Of a DNA stretch of 64,000 bases, positions 47,501-58,668 are shown piece by piece. The notes beneath the pieces are model-generated. The model searched no databases and was not told the origin of the DNA. It saw only the letters and a program-made list of their open reading frames with translations. A program made the translations under genes and the position numbers. Where the stretch lies: the NCBI GenBank assembly GCA_025765615.1, contig JAIVFJ010000085.1:62001-126000 (forward strand), in the 5' to 3' direction. The first letter of the stretch is position 1, and every line of letters begins with the position of its first letter. The stretch comes from Zopfochytrium polystomum. Its lineage: Eukaryota; Chytridiomycota; Chytridiomycetes; Chytridiales; Chytridiaceae.

Positions 47501-47505
47501 AAATA
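47418..47505. repeat. (GA)n microsatellite
   Basis: About 85 bp of GA with few interruptions. Confidence 0.9.
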
Positions 47506-47763
47506 AAGACTGACCAATAGACAGGCAGGCAGCCAGACTAACAGACAGACAGAAAGACAGACAAGCGAGAGAGACTCGCTCGAGTCACGAAACATCTCAG
47601 CTTCATGACTCGAACGCAAGAAAACGGGGGTCCATCTTTGCTTCTGTCGGACGCGGTGTCGGCGCGAGCCATTTCCCGAGACCAAGCAGCGACCCCTTCA
47701 GGGCAAGACCGACCGACCCGCGCCAACGCATGCAACAATTTTCACGCGCACGGTGGCGTATGC

Positions 47764-47812
47764 ACTCACACACACACGCACACACACACACACACCCACA
47801 CACACGGAGAGA

Positions 47813-47891
<79 letters not shown>

Positions 47892-47892
47892 G
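47764..47892. repeat. Compound (CA)n-(GA)n microsatellite
   Basis: A CA tract of about 40 bp passes directly into an about 80-bp GA tract. Confidence 0.9.
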
Positions 47893-48987
47893 AAGGCGGG
47901 GAGGGGGGAGAAGGGCAGAGCGAGGACCGGGAGAGAAAAGAGAGAGAGACGGACAGACAAACAGAGAGAGAGAGGGACTTTGGTAAGTTTGTGGTTTCCG
48001 AAAGTGTGGTGTGTACTGAAAGAAAAGAGCCCTCTCTGTCTCTCACGAAAGACCTCTCTCATGAAAAATGGACCAGTCGTTTTTCTTCCTCGAGTATGAA
48101 GCCAAAAAAGAAGGGACAGGGCATCGTGACCGTTCGCAGGAGGTACCGTGACGTAGCTAACCTGAGTTCAACGATTCCACTGGCCATCACTCTTCCTGGC
48201 TCCCAAGGGGGGAAGGATTTCCCCCACCTTCTCGTTAGGTGCCAATCTGAGCGGCCCAGAGCCCAGAAACCGCGATGTTGTCGAAGACCCCTTTACCCCA
48301 GTCTCCACCGGTGCAATAAAATATTGAGGAGATTGGACAATTTGGCACTCGCGGACAGCAGTGAGCTGACTGACACGTCTGTTCGGCCAACACCTTCCCC
48401 TTTCTCCCTCTCTGTTCGAGCACTGCAAAGCCACGCACTCTTTTCGTTCGATTGATGAGGCTAGCCGACTCAGTGTTCCCACAATCCTTCCTTCCCACTG
48501 GCACATATAGCTTGGGAAGAGAAATCCTGCCACCGCTATTCCACTTCACGACCTTACTGCCATTCATCACTGCCTTCCTTCACTTCATTCATCACCGCAA
48601 TCGCGCTGGTATCGGTCTCACGCAAGATGCGTGCCGAACAAACGGCTCTCGTCTTGCCACACTGCTGCGTATGGCGATAGGCCGTGGTCTTGGTAGCTCC
48701 ATAGACGCATAGTCAGTGCATCTGTGCTTGGAGTTTTTCCAAAACAAGCTGAGTTTGCTCCCCTGCCCTCGCCCCACCCTCCCTCTTTCAGCCGCGAGGC
48801 TTTAAATGAAGCCCAGAACCCGGAGCAGCCTTTCTCCACTGCCCTTCGGCTTGCTTGAAGGCCATTCTAGCTCCGAACAACTCCAAATTTAGGGAGTGAG
48901 TCAATGGCAATTTTCTAGCTGAAGTTTCCTTGTCATTACAGTTTCTATGATTTCCAGAAACGACTACCGCTCAACAGCACGTGAGCC

Positions 48988-49281
48988 GTGCGTAAGACTT
49001 ACTACAATCGTACAAAATACTCTCCGTGCCACGCAGACGCTTCACTAATTGCTGTCGTTAACAAAGTGGAAATTGAGTTCGTTATCTGTGAAGTCAAACG
49101 GCCGGACATAGGCGCTGGGAAACATGCGACAGTCGCCGACGATTTTGCGAGCTTGCTGATGCACTGTCAGAGAATACTATACAATCTCTTTGAAGAGCTA
49201 CACATAGAATCCAACGCGCATGTGGTGCGTTTCCATTGCTTTAGTACGTGCCGTGAGGACAACAGGCTGTCGAGCCTGTGA
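48988..49281 (+). CDS. Short hypothetical protein, possibly a PD-(D/E)XK nuclease fragment
   Basis: A 97-residue open frame, probably the remnant of a longer protein (no credible N-terminus; ATG 48988 is only the first available). VEIEFVICEVKRPD contains E-x-K after a hydrophobic strand, with HADASLIAV before it, which fits the strand-D ... E-x-K core of PD-(D/E)XK nuclease-like folds seen in fungal transposon-derived families. A helix follows (FASLLMHCQRILYNLFEEL). It adjoins the Copia relic. Function not established. Confidence 0.35.
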   Translation: MRKTYYNRTKYSPCHADASLIAVVNKVEIEFVICEVKRPDIGAGKHATVADDFASLLMHCQRILYNLFEELHIESNAHVVRFHCFSTCREDNRLSSL

Positions 49282-49465
49282 CGTCAAATAAATTAAGTGT
49301 ATACCCACTTTATAACTGGTAATTGTGAGGTTTACCACCCCATCTCAACCTGTGTTTTGCTGGCAAAATGTGATAAGGCTTGGATTCCTGCTCTCTTGTT
49401 ATTTATTGGGTTTCCATATGGCCTCTGACTGGCTCTGTCTGTCTGTCACTGTGCTCTACTTATTA

Positions 49466-51621
49466 TTAATCGTCAATACACTGAAAAAAACTACGAGTTG
49501 CAGCTAAACTGTTTTCCCAATTGCAATTAGTGAGGGGTAGAAAAACCCTGATTTGTAAATCTCTGCAGTCACTTTGAACACCAACCACATGTGCATTGTG
49601 ATGCAGTTCAAATCGCTCAATCGTGGATCGGAAGCGATCTGGAGCTTGGTCCAGTGAGTGCAAGAACTGGATGTTGATCCAGCATGTTGACTCTTCAACA
49701 ACTAATTGCCAATGTTTTGCACCGTGCATTCCTTGTGCGGGCAGGGGTACAGCATTAGTGTGTAAACGACCCAGGAGCTGGGTGTTTGGCCTATCAGTTA
49801 AGTAAATGGGTCTGGCCCTCATCTTCCTAAGGTCACACGTCACACAGGTGTGCTCGTGGTCATGTCAGAAAATGATTTTCCATCTTTATTGAGATTTTCC
49901 CTTGTCTTTTTCAACAAAGTCAAAGAGATATGTCCAAACTTCTTGTGAAGAACTTTGAATGCCTCAATGGCCTGTTGGGGTGAAGACAAGTCAGTGTGAC
50001 CTAAAGATGGAGGCACAGTTTGCGCAGCTGCCGTGGACAGATCCGACTACGTGACACGTCCCCCCTGACTCATTGGAGCGTCTTCTGCTGTTCGCCCTGG
50101 GGAAGTCCACCAGGTAGATGTTATCATTACTGCGGTGGGCAAAGACGTGGTCTGTGCCGCTTGCCTGCAGGTGAATGAGAGCAACTTCTGGTGTGAAGGT
50201 CACGTGGTGACCCGTTTGCTGCACAATCTGATGCACCGAAAGCAGAGTGTCTGTGAATTCAGGCATGTACAGCAAGTCTCGCAGTACAAGTGGGACGCCG
50301 TTGACCGTGAGGGAGTCCCCCATATATGTGCCCACCATGATGCGACCGTTGGCAGTTGTGATGGTGTGCTTGGTTCGACGTGTTTGAGAAGTGTTCCCAA
50401 AGTGGCGACATGGTATGAGAGGCACCAGAATCCAAGAGGACTTGGTGCGCTGTGAGCCCCTGTTCAATTGCGCGAGCCTGGCATATTCGGAGCCGTCTAG
50501 GTAATTCCATGTGACTATGCAGCGGTACCCAAAGTAAAAGCTCTTGCACATTTCCAAGTAACCAACGTTGGTGGCAATGTTGCCAGTGGCCCAGTGTGGG
50601 TCCGGTCGACCATCCAGGAAGGTGACTGTGAACTGCACTTCAAAATTGTACCCAACTTCAGTGTCTTGGAACTGACCAATCTCAACCTCATGTGCTGCAC
50701 AAGCTCGTTCAACCTGGTCTGACGAGCTGAGGAAGTTGTCAAGAGCGCTGGTCCCTTCAGCAGCCAGTCTGGCCCCTTCAGCGAAGATCTCCATCATCTC
50801 CTCATCCTCAGCAGAATTGTAGAGTCTGGGAGACTCTTCGGTAGGAGATTTCCTCATGGATGGGCCTGCTAGTGGCTCTGCGGTGCTTCCTTCAATAGAC
50901 ATTGGGTAGGGAGTGGTGCCCCTTGCCAACTTTGCAGAGTCCTGCGTCTCCTCCTTCCTCCAATGTTTGGCAGACCTCTTGGAAGAGTTGCCAGTATCAG
51001 AGGGGAAAGTGTTGCATTTCTCAGGAGTGTGGTTGACACAAAATCCATGTCAGTTGCAAGTGCAGACCGCCGGGCGCTTTGGGAATCCCAGGGATGCGCT
51101 TTGACTTCTCAGTCCCGTCAGACTTGCTGGCTGGCTCAGCTGCAGGACGCTTGGCCGGCTTGGGTTTTGGCTGTGAGGGAGTGTCCCTCGCTGCAGCTGC
51201 AGTCTCTCATGCTTTGCCTTTGCCTCCTGGCTGGAACTGCTGGTACAGCATGTGAGCATTATTCAACTCCTTGACTAGTGTAGTCAAAGTGGAATATCCC
51301 CGCTTCCCTTTCAACAAGGCTTGGCACACACCAGAGAAGTGATCATCAGAGGAGAGTGTCTCATGCCTTGAAAATCACCAGGGACGACAGAGTGTCAGTC
51401 ACCCCTGTGCAGGTAGGTGCAGCGCATTTGAAGTGTTTGGGCCAATCATTGACGAGTGTCATCAGGGTAGTGTACCAGAACTGGATGCTTTGCCTTCTGT
51501 GGGTTGGCTTAGCAAGACTGTGGAAAGCTGACAACCACTTCTCCTCACACTGGTAGTGTGAATTGAGCCATTCAAAGTGATCATAGCAGACCTCAATCCC
51601 CTCACCATCCATAGCCTTCAC
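49466..51621 (-). pseudogene. Copia-type retrotransposon gag-pol relic
   Basis: Read on the minus strand from 51621. A gag-like segment (51621-51361, with FEWLNSHYQCEEKWLSAFHS) is followed by a zinc-knuckle-like CNWHGFCVNHTPEKC near 51060. A protease site, VLLDSGASHTMSP (50430 region), has the LDSGAS active-site form of Copia proteases, but in a different frame from its downstream neighbour, which reads TANGRIMVG ... VLRDLLYMPEFTDTLLSV. An integrase core fragment comes last (49843-49500: HTNAVPLPAQGMHGAKHW and HNAHVVGVQSD). RT and RNase H are missing here; several frameshifts separate the parts, so it is inactive. The order gag-PR-INT is diagnostic for Copia. Confidence 0.8.
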
Positions 51622-51720
51622 ATCCTCCTCGCAGCAGTGTTGATCGAGGGTGGCGACAGTGCGTTGGTTGTCGGAGTGAGTCTTGGACCAGCGTTCCTCT
51701 GCTGTTATGAATCACCCTCT

Positions 51721-51820
51721 GGAAGCCTCTGGAACTTTCCAGAACATTCCTTCAAGGAACCTTCTGAAACCTTCTAAAACATTCCTTCATGGAACCTTGT
51801 GGAACCTTCTGGAACCTTCT
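51721..51820. promoter_or_regulatory. Heat-shock-element (HSF-binding) array
   Basis: Twenty contiguous pentamers in one register. Fourteen match nGAAn or nTTCn exactly (for example gGAAc, tTTCc, aGAAc, aTTCc in succession) and most of the rest differ by one base. Alternating nGAAn/nTTCn is the binding site of heat-shock factor trimers. It lies about 100 bp upstream of the TATA box. Confidence 0.7.
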
Positions 51821-51920
51821 TTGCTTTCCTGACTTGTCTTGTTGCCATTGGTATCATTGTATTACTAATTGCTCTTTTTGGAACTTCCTTTGAGTCTTGA
51901 CAGGGAAGACTCTCAAAAGG

Positions 51921-51927
51921 TATAAAA
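51921..51927 (+). promoter_or_regulatory. TATA box of the LTR
   Basis: TATAAAA in ggtataaaaggg, about 100 bp downstream of the last heat-shock pentamer and 110 bp before the inferred LTR end. Confidence 0.55.
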
Positions 51928-52036
51928 GGGGGATGGGGGATCTGTCCCATCCCTCAAGTGAATTATTGTTTCCAATACAATCATCACTCCTCTCAGTTCC
52001 TTGTCTGCCTTGTCCTGTCCTGCCCTGTTCCTGACA

Positions 52037-54432
52037 GGTATGAGATCACAGGGTTTTTCTTTATCTTTTCATTGGTGATTTTTACTTATTTTTCCAATTA
52101 GTAATTTATCCTGTTTTTCCTGTTTTTCCTGTTGTTCTCTTTCATTTCTTCCTTGTTGTCTCTGTCTGTGTCTTTTCTTTCTTGTGTGGCTGAGAGTGAC
52201 TGTCTTCTTATCTGCACCAATCACCAGCCCTCTCCACTCTGTTTGCCAAGAAATGCCCCATGATTCTCTGGGCTGTCTTCCTTGTTTGGCTGGCTCAGCC
52301 CCATTTCTTGGTGATTCACGCCTCCCATTCTTTTCTTTACTATTTTATTTGTTGTTTTGCTGTTTTGTATGTGCTTTCCCTCCTTTTTCCCTCCCCCCTG
52401 GTGATTCCAACCCTTTCCTATTTAAGCAGCTGCCCCCATCTTGTTGAGTGTGTGAACCTGTGCCTGAAGTTGCCTTGCCTGCCCTTTCTTCCTGACTGTG
52501 CGTAGAGCTGGGGGTGGCAGTCCCCTGGTGTGTGACAGGAGGTTGAAGTCCGCTTGGCCATCATGGCAGTGTGCTGGGTTCAAGCCCCAGTGCACCTCAC
52601 AATTTCTGCATGCTGCTTAGGTTCCTGTCAATGCATCTAGTCAAATCCAGGTCTCTCAAGGTGATAAATGAATGAGCTGGCTGGTCAGGTACTGCTGCAG
52701 GAATGGTCTCTCAGGTATGCCCCCTCTTCCCTGGTTGTTGGCTCCTGTGGCCTTTGGTGGGCCTGGTCTTCACTGGGTTCAGACCCTCTTTCTCTAAGAT
52801 TAATGCCTGTGATGTCATGGTGCCACATTTGGGTGAGGGAGTGGGTGTTAACCTTCCTTGCTCCTAAGATTGGGAATTCCTCTTGGTGAAGCAGATGTCT
52901 GTGTCCTAGAAGGATGCTGTAAGAAGAGTCCCACTGCCCCCCACCCCTGTGTGCCCCCCCCCCCCCCCTCCTTGGATTGAGTTGGAACTTCTCCTTGGAG
53001 TGAGGCAAGTTGTGTCTGGTTCTGTTAAGTGGAAAACAGTTCTGATTTGATTCGACAGACACCTCTGCACACAAGCTGTTCCTTGTGTTTGCCCTCTGTG
53101 TCCAACCCCCTCCAACTTAGGGCTTGTCTTTGACAGAGAGGGAGCCTTGCTCCATGGTGGTGGCTCCAAGAAACTGGGGTCTGGCCACTTTCCTCCCCAC
53201 TCTCTTGTCTTCTTCAGTTGGATTGGAGTGCTGCACTTAGTGCCGCTCCCTGGAGCTTGCTGCCTCTTGCGCCTCCAGCATTGTTACCAGATTTCCCAGT
53301 CCCCTTTGGCTTTGGCTTTTGCCTCCCATTGGGCCTACTCTGTGTAATGGACCAGAGAACCCTGCACATTCTTTGCTAGTGTGCCACCTTTTCACAGTTG
53401 CATTTGGTCTGAGTGAGAGTCTTCTCTGTGTGTGTAGTAAGAGAGTTTCTTTGTGTTTCTTGGGCTGCTTAAGACTCCAAATACATTGTCCTGTCTAGTA
53501 GCCCCTAGACATCTCCTTTTTGCCCTTTTCACTTTTCAGGATTGGTATTTAGGTCCCTTGCCCTATTTGCCACCCATAGCCCAGGTTGAGGATTTAGAGA
53601 GCACAGTCTCACAACACCGCATTTTGATGTCAACGGTTAATTTGCTCCCTGTATGGCTTGCAGATGGCCTCTGATACAGAGGTAACAATCCGTTCATGCT
53701 GCACTCTGAACGCCTTCCCTCAGAACACCTTCCCTCAGTCAGAGTTGCAGTTCCAGCTGCTGCGCCCACTTATTTTGGACTTGTATTGCTCTTCCTGTCC
53801 AAACTGGCATTCTCACCAATGAAAGAACAACTGTCAGTGAATCGTCTTTTATAACAAAATGATAAAAGTGACAAGACAAACAGAAACGGCCGTCAACTTT
53901 TTTTTTGTCAAAATGATGGACGGTTTGGCGGGGCTGTTCGAAAGCAGGCGTCAATCGACACGGAGATCTTCCCATCTCTTCACCATAACAAAAAAAAGAA
54001 AAAAGAAGAGGGTTGAACCACTAACAAAAGCGAAAGGCCGTTTTTCTTCTTTTTTCTTTCTCCTCTTTGTCTTCCAGAATCTCAACAAAACAGTAAGGCC
54101 GATGTTTTTGACTTTCAATAAAACGAGAAAACTCGTGGGGACAGGCTTTTGACCCGCGATGATATGGACCTTTCATCACCACAACGATTCAACTGGTCAC
54201 CAGATGACAGAACTTATCACAACGGCAATACAACATTCAAGTAAGCCTCCAAAAGGGCGGGGTTTACAGTAATCATTTTGAATGGCTGAAAAAAAAATCG
54301 TAAAGGGTGCAAATTGGATTTGCGATGTGCCTCAAGCCCAGTTTTTTTTTTTCGCTTCATTATTTTTTCGTTTTGGCTCACTACCTCGTTGGTCGTTCTC
54401 CCTGGGCTGGGTTTGTCTTCCTCGCCGCTACT

Positions 54433-54468
<36 letters not shown>

Positions 54469-54562
54469 GGCAGAAAGGCAGACAGACAGATGGGCAGATA
54501 GATTATTGACAAGGAAGAAATAAGACTTCCTCCCTGGAGGTGGCGGGCAAGACGACGACCAG
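52037..54562. other. Non-coding region, probably decayed retroelement DNA
   Basis: About 2.5 kb with no recognisable coding unit. Noted inside: a perfect tRNA-like T-arm at 52574-52590, a C-run at about 52957-52969 and a (CAGA)n array at 54434-54490. Pyrimidine-rich plus strand for most of its length. Confidence 0.5.
54434..54490. repeat. (CAGA)n array
   Basis: Tandem cagacaga ending about 70 bp before the AGFG-like start codon, hence probably in its promoter or 5' UTR. Confidence 0.9.
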
Positions 54563-56472
54563 ATGGCCTCCTCGGCCGCTCAGGATAAGAACCTCTCGGT
54601 TATTCGAGGGCTGCTCAAGCTGGAGGAGAACAAGGTTTGGGTGGGGGAGGGAATGGCGACAAGAGCACTTGTTTGCCTGATTGCTTGCTCTTGCTTGCTT
54701 GCGTGAAGGACCCAAAAGAGAGAGACCTTGGCAGAACGGTGGCCAGGGGCGGGATGGATCGGCCGTGTGGCGCTGCAACTGTGGGCTGGGTGCGCGCCAT
54801 GCTAACGAGACGCTTCCCCACGTAGAAGTGCTTCGATTGCCCAAACAAGATCCCATCGCATGTCAACTTAAACACCTGTGAGCACTCTCGTTTCTTTGAT
54901 TGGCTCGCCTCCCGTTTTTTCTGACGGTTGATCAAGCGACCTTCGTCTGCACAAGGTGCTGCGGGCTACTTCGAACTTTCGGGTAAGGATGAATCTCGGC
55001 CTCCCTCAGGATCTTGAGCCCCTCCATCTCAGTTTCAGGCTTAAGTCCGTCTCAGCATCCACCTTTACCGCTCAAGAGATCGCAGGTCTCGAGACAACTG
55101 GAAATGCCGTCGCTGCCACCATCTGGTTGGGGACCTGGTCGAAGGACGCCTTCTCAGATTCCGTTCCAACGCATGACGAAGGCGTCTTGGAGTTCATGAG
55201 GCAGAAGTACATCAAGAAGACGTGGTACATCGCCCCGTCTAAGGAGCAGAGGGAGCGTACAGCTAACGCCGTCACCGTCGCAGAGGCTCGAGTAGCTGGA
55301 AAGTCGGCCAAAATGTTGGCAGCCGCACCCGCTAGCGCATCAGTGGCAGCTACAGTGACATTGCCCTCCCCAGCCGCAAGACTTGTCCCGGCGCGGAAGA
55401 CTTCAGTGGATGCCTCTGCCCCCCGGGAGCAGGCTGCGTGGATGGCGAAACAGCCCAATCTAATGGACGACCTGTCCACCCCGAACGACAGCAGATCCGA
55501 CGTGTCAGCAGCTGCTGCCCTTGGCAGTCTGTCGTTAACGACTGGACCGATGAAACCAAGCACATCGTCCCAACCGAACTCAAAGTCGATCCTTGGCGAT
55601 TTGGAGGGATTGGAGGGATTTGGAACATCTTCATCAATCTCACCAGGCACTTCGAGGCCGTCTTCAGTTGCTGGAATACCGCCCGCTGCATCGCAGACAT
55701 CCCCCAGTTCAAAGACATCTTTTTCAGAGATTGCCGGTCTTTTCACCCCACCATTCACTCAAGCATCCGCTGCCGGCGTGGCCATAACACCTGCTAAGCC
55801 TTTCCCTCTCTCCGGACTCTCGTTTACTCCTTTGGAACCGCAGTCAACCACCTCTACCAACTCCAAGGCAGCTTCATCTCTTTTCTCCTCTAACTCTCTT
55901 CAGTCGGTTCCTGGCCCGGCCGATCCTTACGCTGCTTTTCGCGAGCTGGATGCCCAAACTCAGCTTACTTCGATAGGGCTGCCGCCACCGTCATCGGCAC
56001 CTTCACCGTTCGCGGGAATGACAACCGTTGTTGGAGGAATGGTGGGCGTTCCTTCGATGTCATCCGGCTCGTTGCAGGTTGCAGCGTCTGACGACCCATA
56101 CGATGCGTTGAGGGGACTGGACACAACGACGGCTATGCTAGCTCCTGGATCTTTCACGTACAAAAGTGCCGGTACAACAGGTTTGCATTCCGCCATGCGC
56201 CGATGTCTCCTTATTGACTATGCATGAAGCCCCGCGGATGAAGGAATCGATCGCGGGTGCGCCCCCAGCCTCGGTGAACGGTTCATTTGCGAATTTCAGC
56301 GCTCTGTCTGCGAGTAAGTCAGCCTTTGGATTCACCAGGCGTTTTGCGTTGCTTTCAGGTGACATTTGCAATTTTTCTGACAGCCACCCCCTCGCCGCTC
56401 AAGACCGTGTCCAAGGCTTCCTCTTCGGATAACCTGTTTCAGGACCTTGATTTTCTAGGGGGGTTCAAATGA
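54563..56472 (+). CDS. AGFG1/HRB-like ArfGAP-domain protein
   Basis: Six exons: 54563-54634, 54826-54877, 54937-54982, 55033-56171, 56230-56313 and 56384-56472, 493 aa, phases agreeing. The ArfGAP zinc finger spans exons 2-3: KCFDCPNKIPSHVNLNTSTFVCTRC split by one intron, with Cys-x2-Cys then Cys-x2-Cys. It continues in exon 4 as KSVSASTFTAQEIAGLET...NAVAATIWLGTW and EFMRQKYIKKTWY. This order, with SIS/SVS-x-x-TFT and RWY-like end, is that of the AGFG (HRB/RIP) family, which links Arf GTPases and EH-domain endocytic adaptors. The arginine finger of catalytic ArfGAPs is not obvious, as in AGFG. The long Ser/Pro/Ala-rich tail has SDPYAAF-type and DPYDAL motifs but no clear NPF. Intron 1 is 191 bp with a GTTTGG donor; the exon-4 acceptor (55031-55032) was chosen over one 6 bp downstream by family fit. 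Confidence 0.85.
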
Positions 56473-56972
56473 AGTGCTGCTTTGGACTTGGTTTCCTTTT
56501 TTTGGGACAGCTTTTGGTGGTGGTGGTGGTGGTGGTGGTGGTGGTGGTGGTGGTTTGTGGCTCGTTCGTCGTGTCTTCGAAGAAGAGTCGGGGGGAAAAA
56601 CAGTGTGGGGGGGGACCAGCCAAGCAGAGCCGAAACCCTTTTTTGGGTCGTGAGAACAGTTTCGGAAGAGCAGGCAGGCACACGCGGCAGCACACGGGCG
56701 TGTCTATCTCTCTCTCTCGCCACTGTCTGTCCTTTGCAAGCCATGCCGCTTCGCCCTTTTTTATCCTCAGCCACCAGACGTGCAACGGTTGGACACGTTC
56801 TCAAGTATTCGTATAAATAAGAAATTCTCTCCACACCCATACATTTCCTCGTCTCCCCCCTCCCCCCCTCCCCACTTCAGCAACTCAATCCAAGTTACTC
56901 GGGTCACCCGCGTCCACTTTCCAGCGCTACCAGAGAATCCCACCTGCTGTTCCTCTCAAGTAAACGACGACG
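56473..56972. other. Intergenic region with (GGT)n repeat
   Basis: A (TGG)n tract at 56515-56553 follows the AGFG stop. The rest is the presumed promoter of the thaumatin-like gene; tgtatt-type AT elements (gtataaataag, 56811-56822) lie about 155 bp upstream of its ATG. Confidence 0.5.
56811..56818 (+). promoter_or_regulatory. TATA-like element upstream of the thaumatin-like gene
   Basis: GTATAAAT 155 bp upstream of ATG 56973, in the only AT-rich patch of the intergenic region. Inferred from position only. Confidence 0.3.
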
Positions 56973-58668
56973 ATGCAGCGAAGAATTTCTTTTGGGGCCA
57001 TGGTGCTTTCATTCTTGCTGCAAATCCCCGCAGCCTTGACCGGGCCGGCGGTCTGCCCCAGTCCGCTCCTCTCTTGCGGTACAGTTTGTTATGCTTGCGA
57101 GGTAAGACCTTCGCGATGTCCTGTCGTAATCCACTCTCCTTTCTAATCGTAACCCCCAAAGTCTTACGGCTGCTCGAGAGGACTCCTCATCCCTGGCAAC
57201 TCTTGCGGAGCCAATCCCGGTTTCGGGGCTTGCCCGCCGTATCTCCTACCCTGCGGCAAGGCCTGCTATAGTTGCGACTCATACAAGTGCATCGACGGCC
57301 TTCTCTTACCTGGAAATTCGTGCGACCAGGGAGCCGCCTCCGCTGGAATAACAACTTCCCAGATTATACCTTCTCTTTCAACACGAACCAAAACGACAAC
57401 TTCAACTCAGACTCCAAACCCAACCATCACAACACCCATTACTCACGCTGGAAGCACCACATCCACCACCACTGCAAACGCAGTTCACTCCGGCTCCAAC
57501 CGAACTCTCACAATAATCAACAATTGTTCGGTGGATTTATTGGTAAACTTGGTCTCCGGCTCGACCCCCTTTCGAGATAGGATGACCGCGCGTTGCTCGT
57601 CCGACGCGGATTGCGCTACCGGAGGAGCCTGTTTGGTTTCAAGTGGGCTTTGTTTCTTCGTCGCGCCGCCTCCATTCTCGCGTTCAACGACTTCCATTAA
57701 AAGTCCCGCCGATCAGCCAGCAGTTATTATTTCCGGACTGGGCGGCTCTCAGCGCGTGGAGTTTCAACACTATCCTGCGCAGGGAGATGTTGTGTTCAGT
57801 GGCAACATTTACGGCGTCCAAGTTAATTTAGGCGCTGGAGCCCCACTTACCAGGGCAGAGTTTACTTTTCTGCGCCACGGTGTCGATTTCTATGACGTTA
57901 CAGTTCTAGATGGCTTTAACATTCCAATCGAGATGAAGCCGTCAAGGGGTTCTGGTGTCTCTCGGCAAGATGGGAATCCCTACTGGTGTGGTGAGCCCGG
58001 ATCGCCTGCACCTACAACGGGTGCCGGACCTTGCAGCTGGATACCTGTTCCACCGGGAATCTATCACGTCGCTGTATCTATGGATGCTAACGAGAGCAGT
58101 GGCTTAATGTCTGGAAGGTGCTTAAAGGATGGCGACTGCCCCCGAGGGCAACGATGCGGCGTGGCCGTGTCCGCCCCGGGTGGCCCCCCTCCTGTCTTGA
58201 CTTGTGGACAGCACGTCGGATACTTCAACGGCATAAAGTCTTGCGAAGCTAGCGGCACTTGCGAACAAACATTGAACCCTCCCAATCTTCCAACACAGAC
58301 ACTTCGTGATCTGTTTTCTCTGCACTGGAGGCACAAAGTCATGCTATCAAGACGCGTCCAACACTGACGAGGCTTGTTGTGGATGCGCGGACTGGTGGGA
58401 CGTTGAAAACGGGACAGCGGTCTCCGTCCCTCCTGTGGGCACAAGGCCCTGCACGTTTCAAAATCCAAACTGGACAAAGTCGGTGCGCCCCTTTATACAG
58501 TGGATGAAGGCGATGTGCCCGTCGGCCTACACTTATCCTTATGACGACATGTCGAGCACCTTCACATGCACCAACGCTGGTGGTGGAAACACTGCAGAGA
58601 ACAGCGTTGACTACGACGTGACATTCTGCCCGGGAAACACACGAGTTGTAGCCGCAAATCTGCGCTGA
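56973..58668 (+). CDS. Secreted thaumatin-like protein with N-terminal Cys-rich modules
   Basis: Three exons: 56973-57101, 57162-58237 and 58299-58668, 524 aa. A signal peptide (RRISFGAMVLSFLLQIPAALT) is followed by two tandem Cys modules of the form C-P-x2-L-x-C-G-x2-C-Y-x-C-x-SY-x-C-x2-GLL-x-PGNSC, then a Thr/Ser-rich linker. The thaumatin domain starts at LTIINNCSVDLLVNLVSG and shows VDFYDVTVLDGFNIPIEM, the strand typical of thaumatin/PR-5 proteins, and ends CPSAYTYPYDDMSSTFTC ... DYDVTFCP. The intron before the last exon (58238-58298) restores the frame. Fungal thaumatin-like proteins are extracellular and some bind or cleave beta-glucan. There is no C-terminal anchor. An extended loop with extra Cys (CLKDGDCPRGQRC) interrupts the domain. 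Confidence 0.87.

Larger units (their letters stand above)
47007..48987. other. Intergenic region dominated by GA, CA and CAGA repeats
   Basis: About 2 kb upstream of the halogenase-like gene. Repeats: (GA)n at 47418-47505, degenerate (CAGA)n at 47520-47565, (CA)n at 47764-47805 and (GA)n at 47810-47892. Frames rich in Arg/Glu or Ser/Leu here are read-throughs of the repeats. The non-repetitive part (48060-48980) shows no recognisable gene. Confidence 0.65.
51703..52036 (+). repeat. Probable LTR (334 bp) with TATA box and heat-shock-element array
   Basis: Begins TGTTATGAATC and ends CCTGACA (TG ... CA). It contains a pentamer array at 51721-51820, a TATA box at 51921-51927 (TATAAAA) and AATACAA further on. 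It is followed at 52037 by GGTATGAGATCAC, which resembles the initiator-Met tRNA primer-binding site used by many Copia elements. These suggest a plus-strand 5' LTR whose internal region is lost. It also directly abuts the gag start of the minus-strand Copia relic, so it could be that element's LTR; TATA orientation argues against this. No second copy was found in the window. Confidence 0.55.

Noticed and set aside
47730..48455. A 241-residue open frame with Arg/Glu repeats
   Set aside because: The N-terminal half is a read-through of CA/GA repeats and the rest shows no motif or plausible splice structure.
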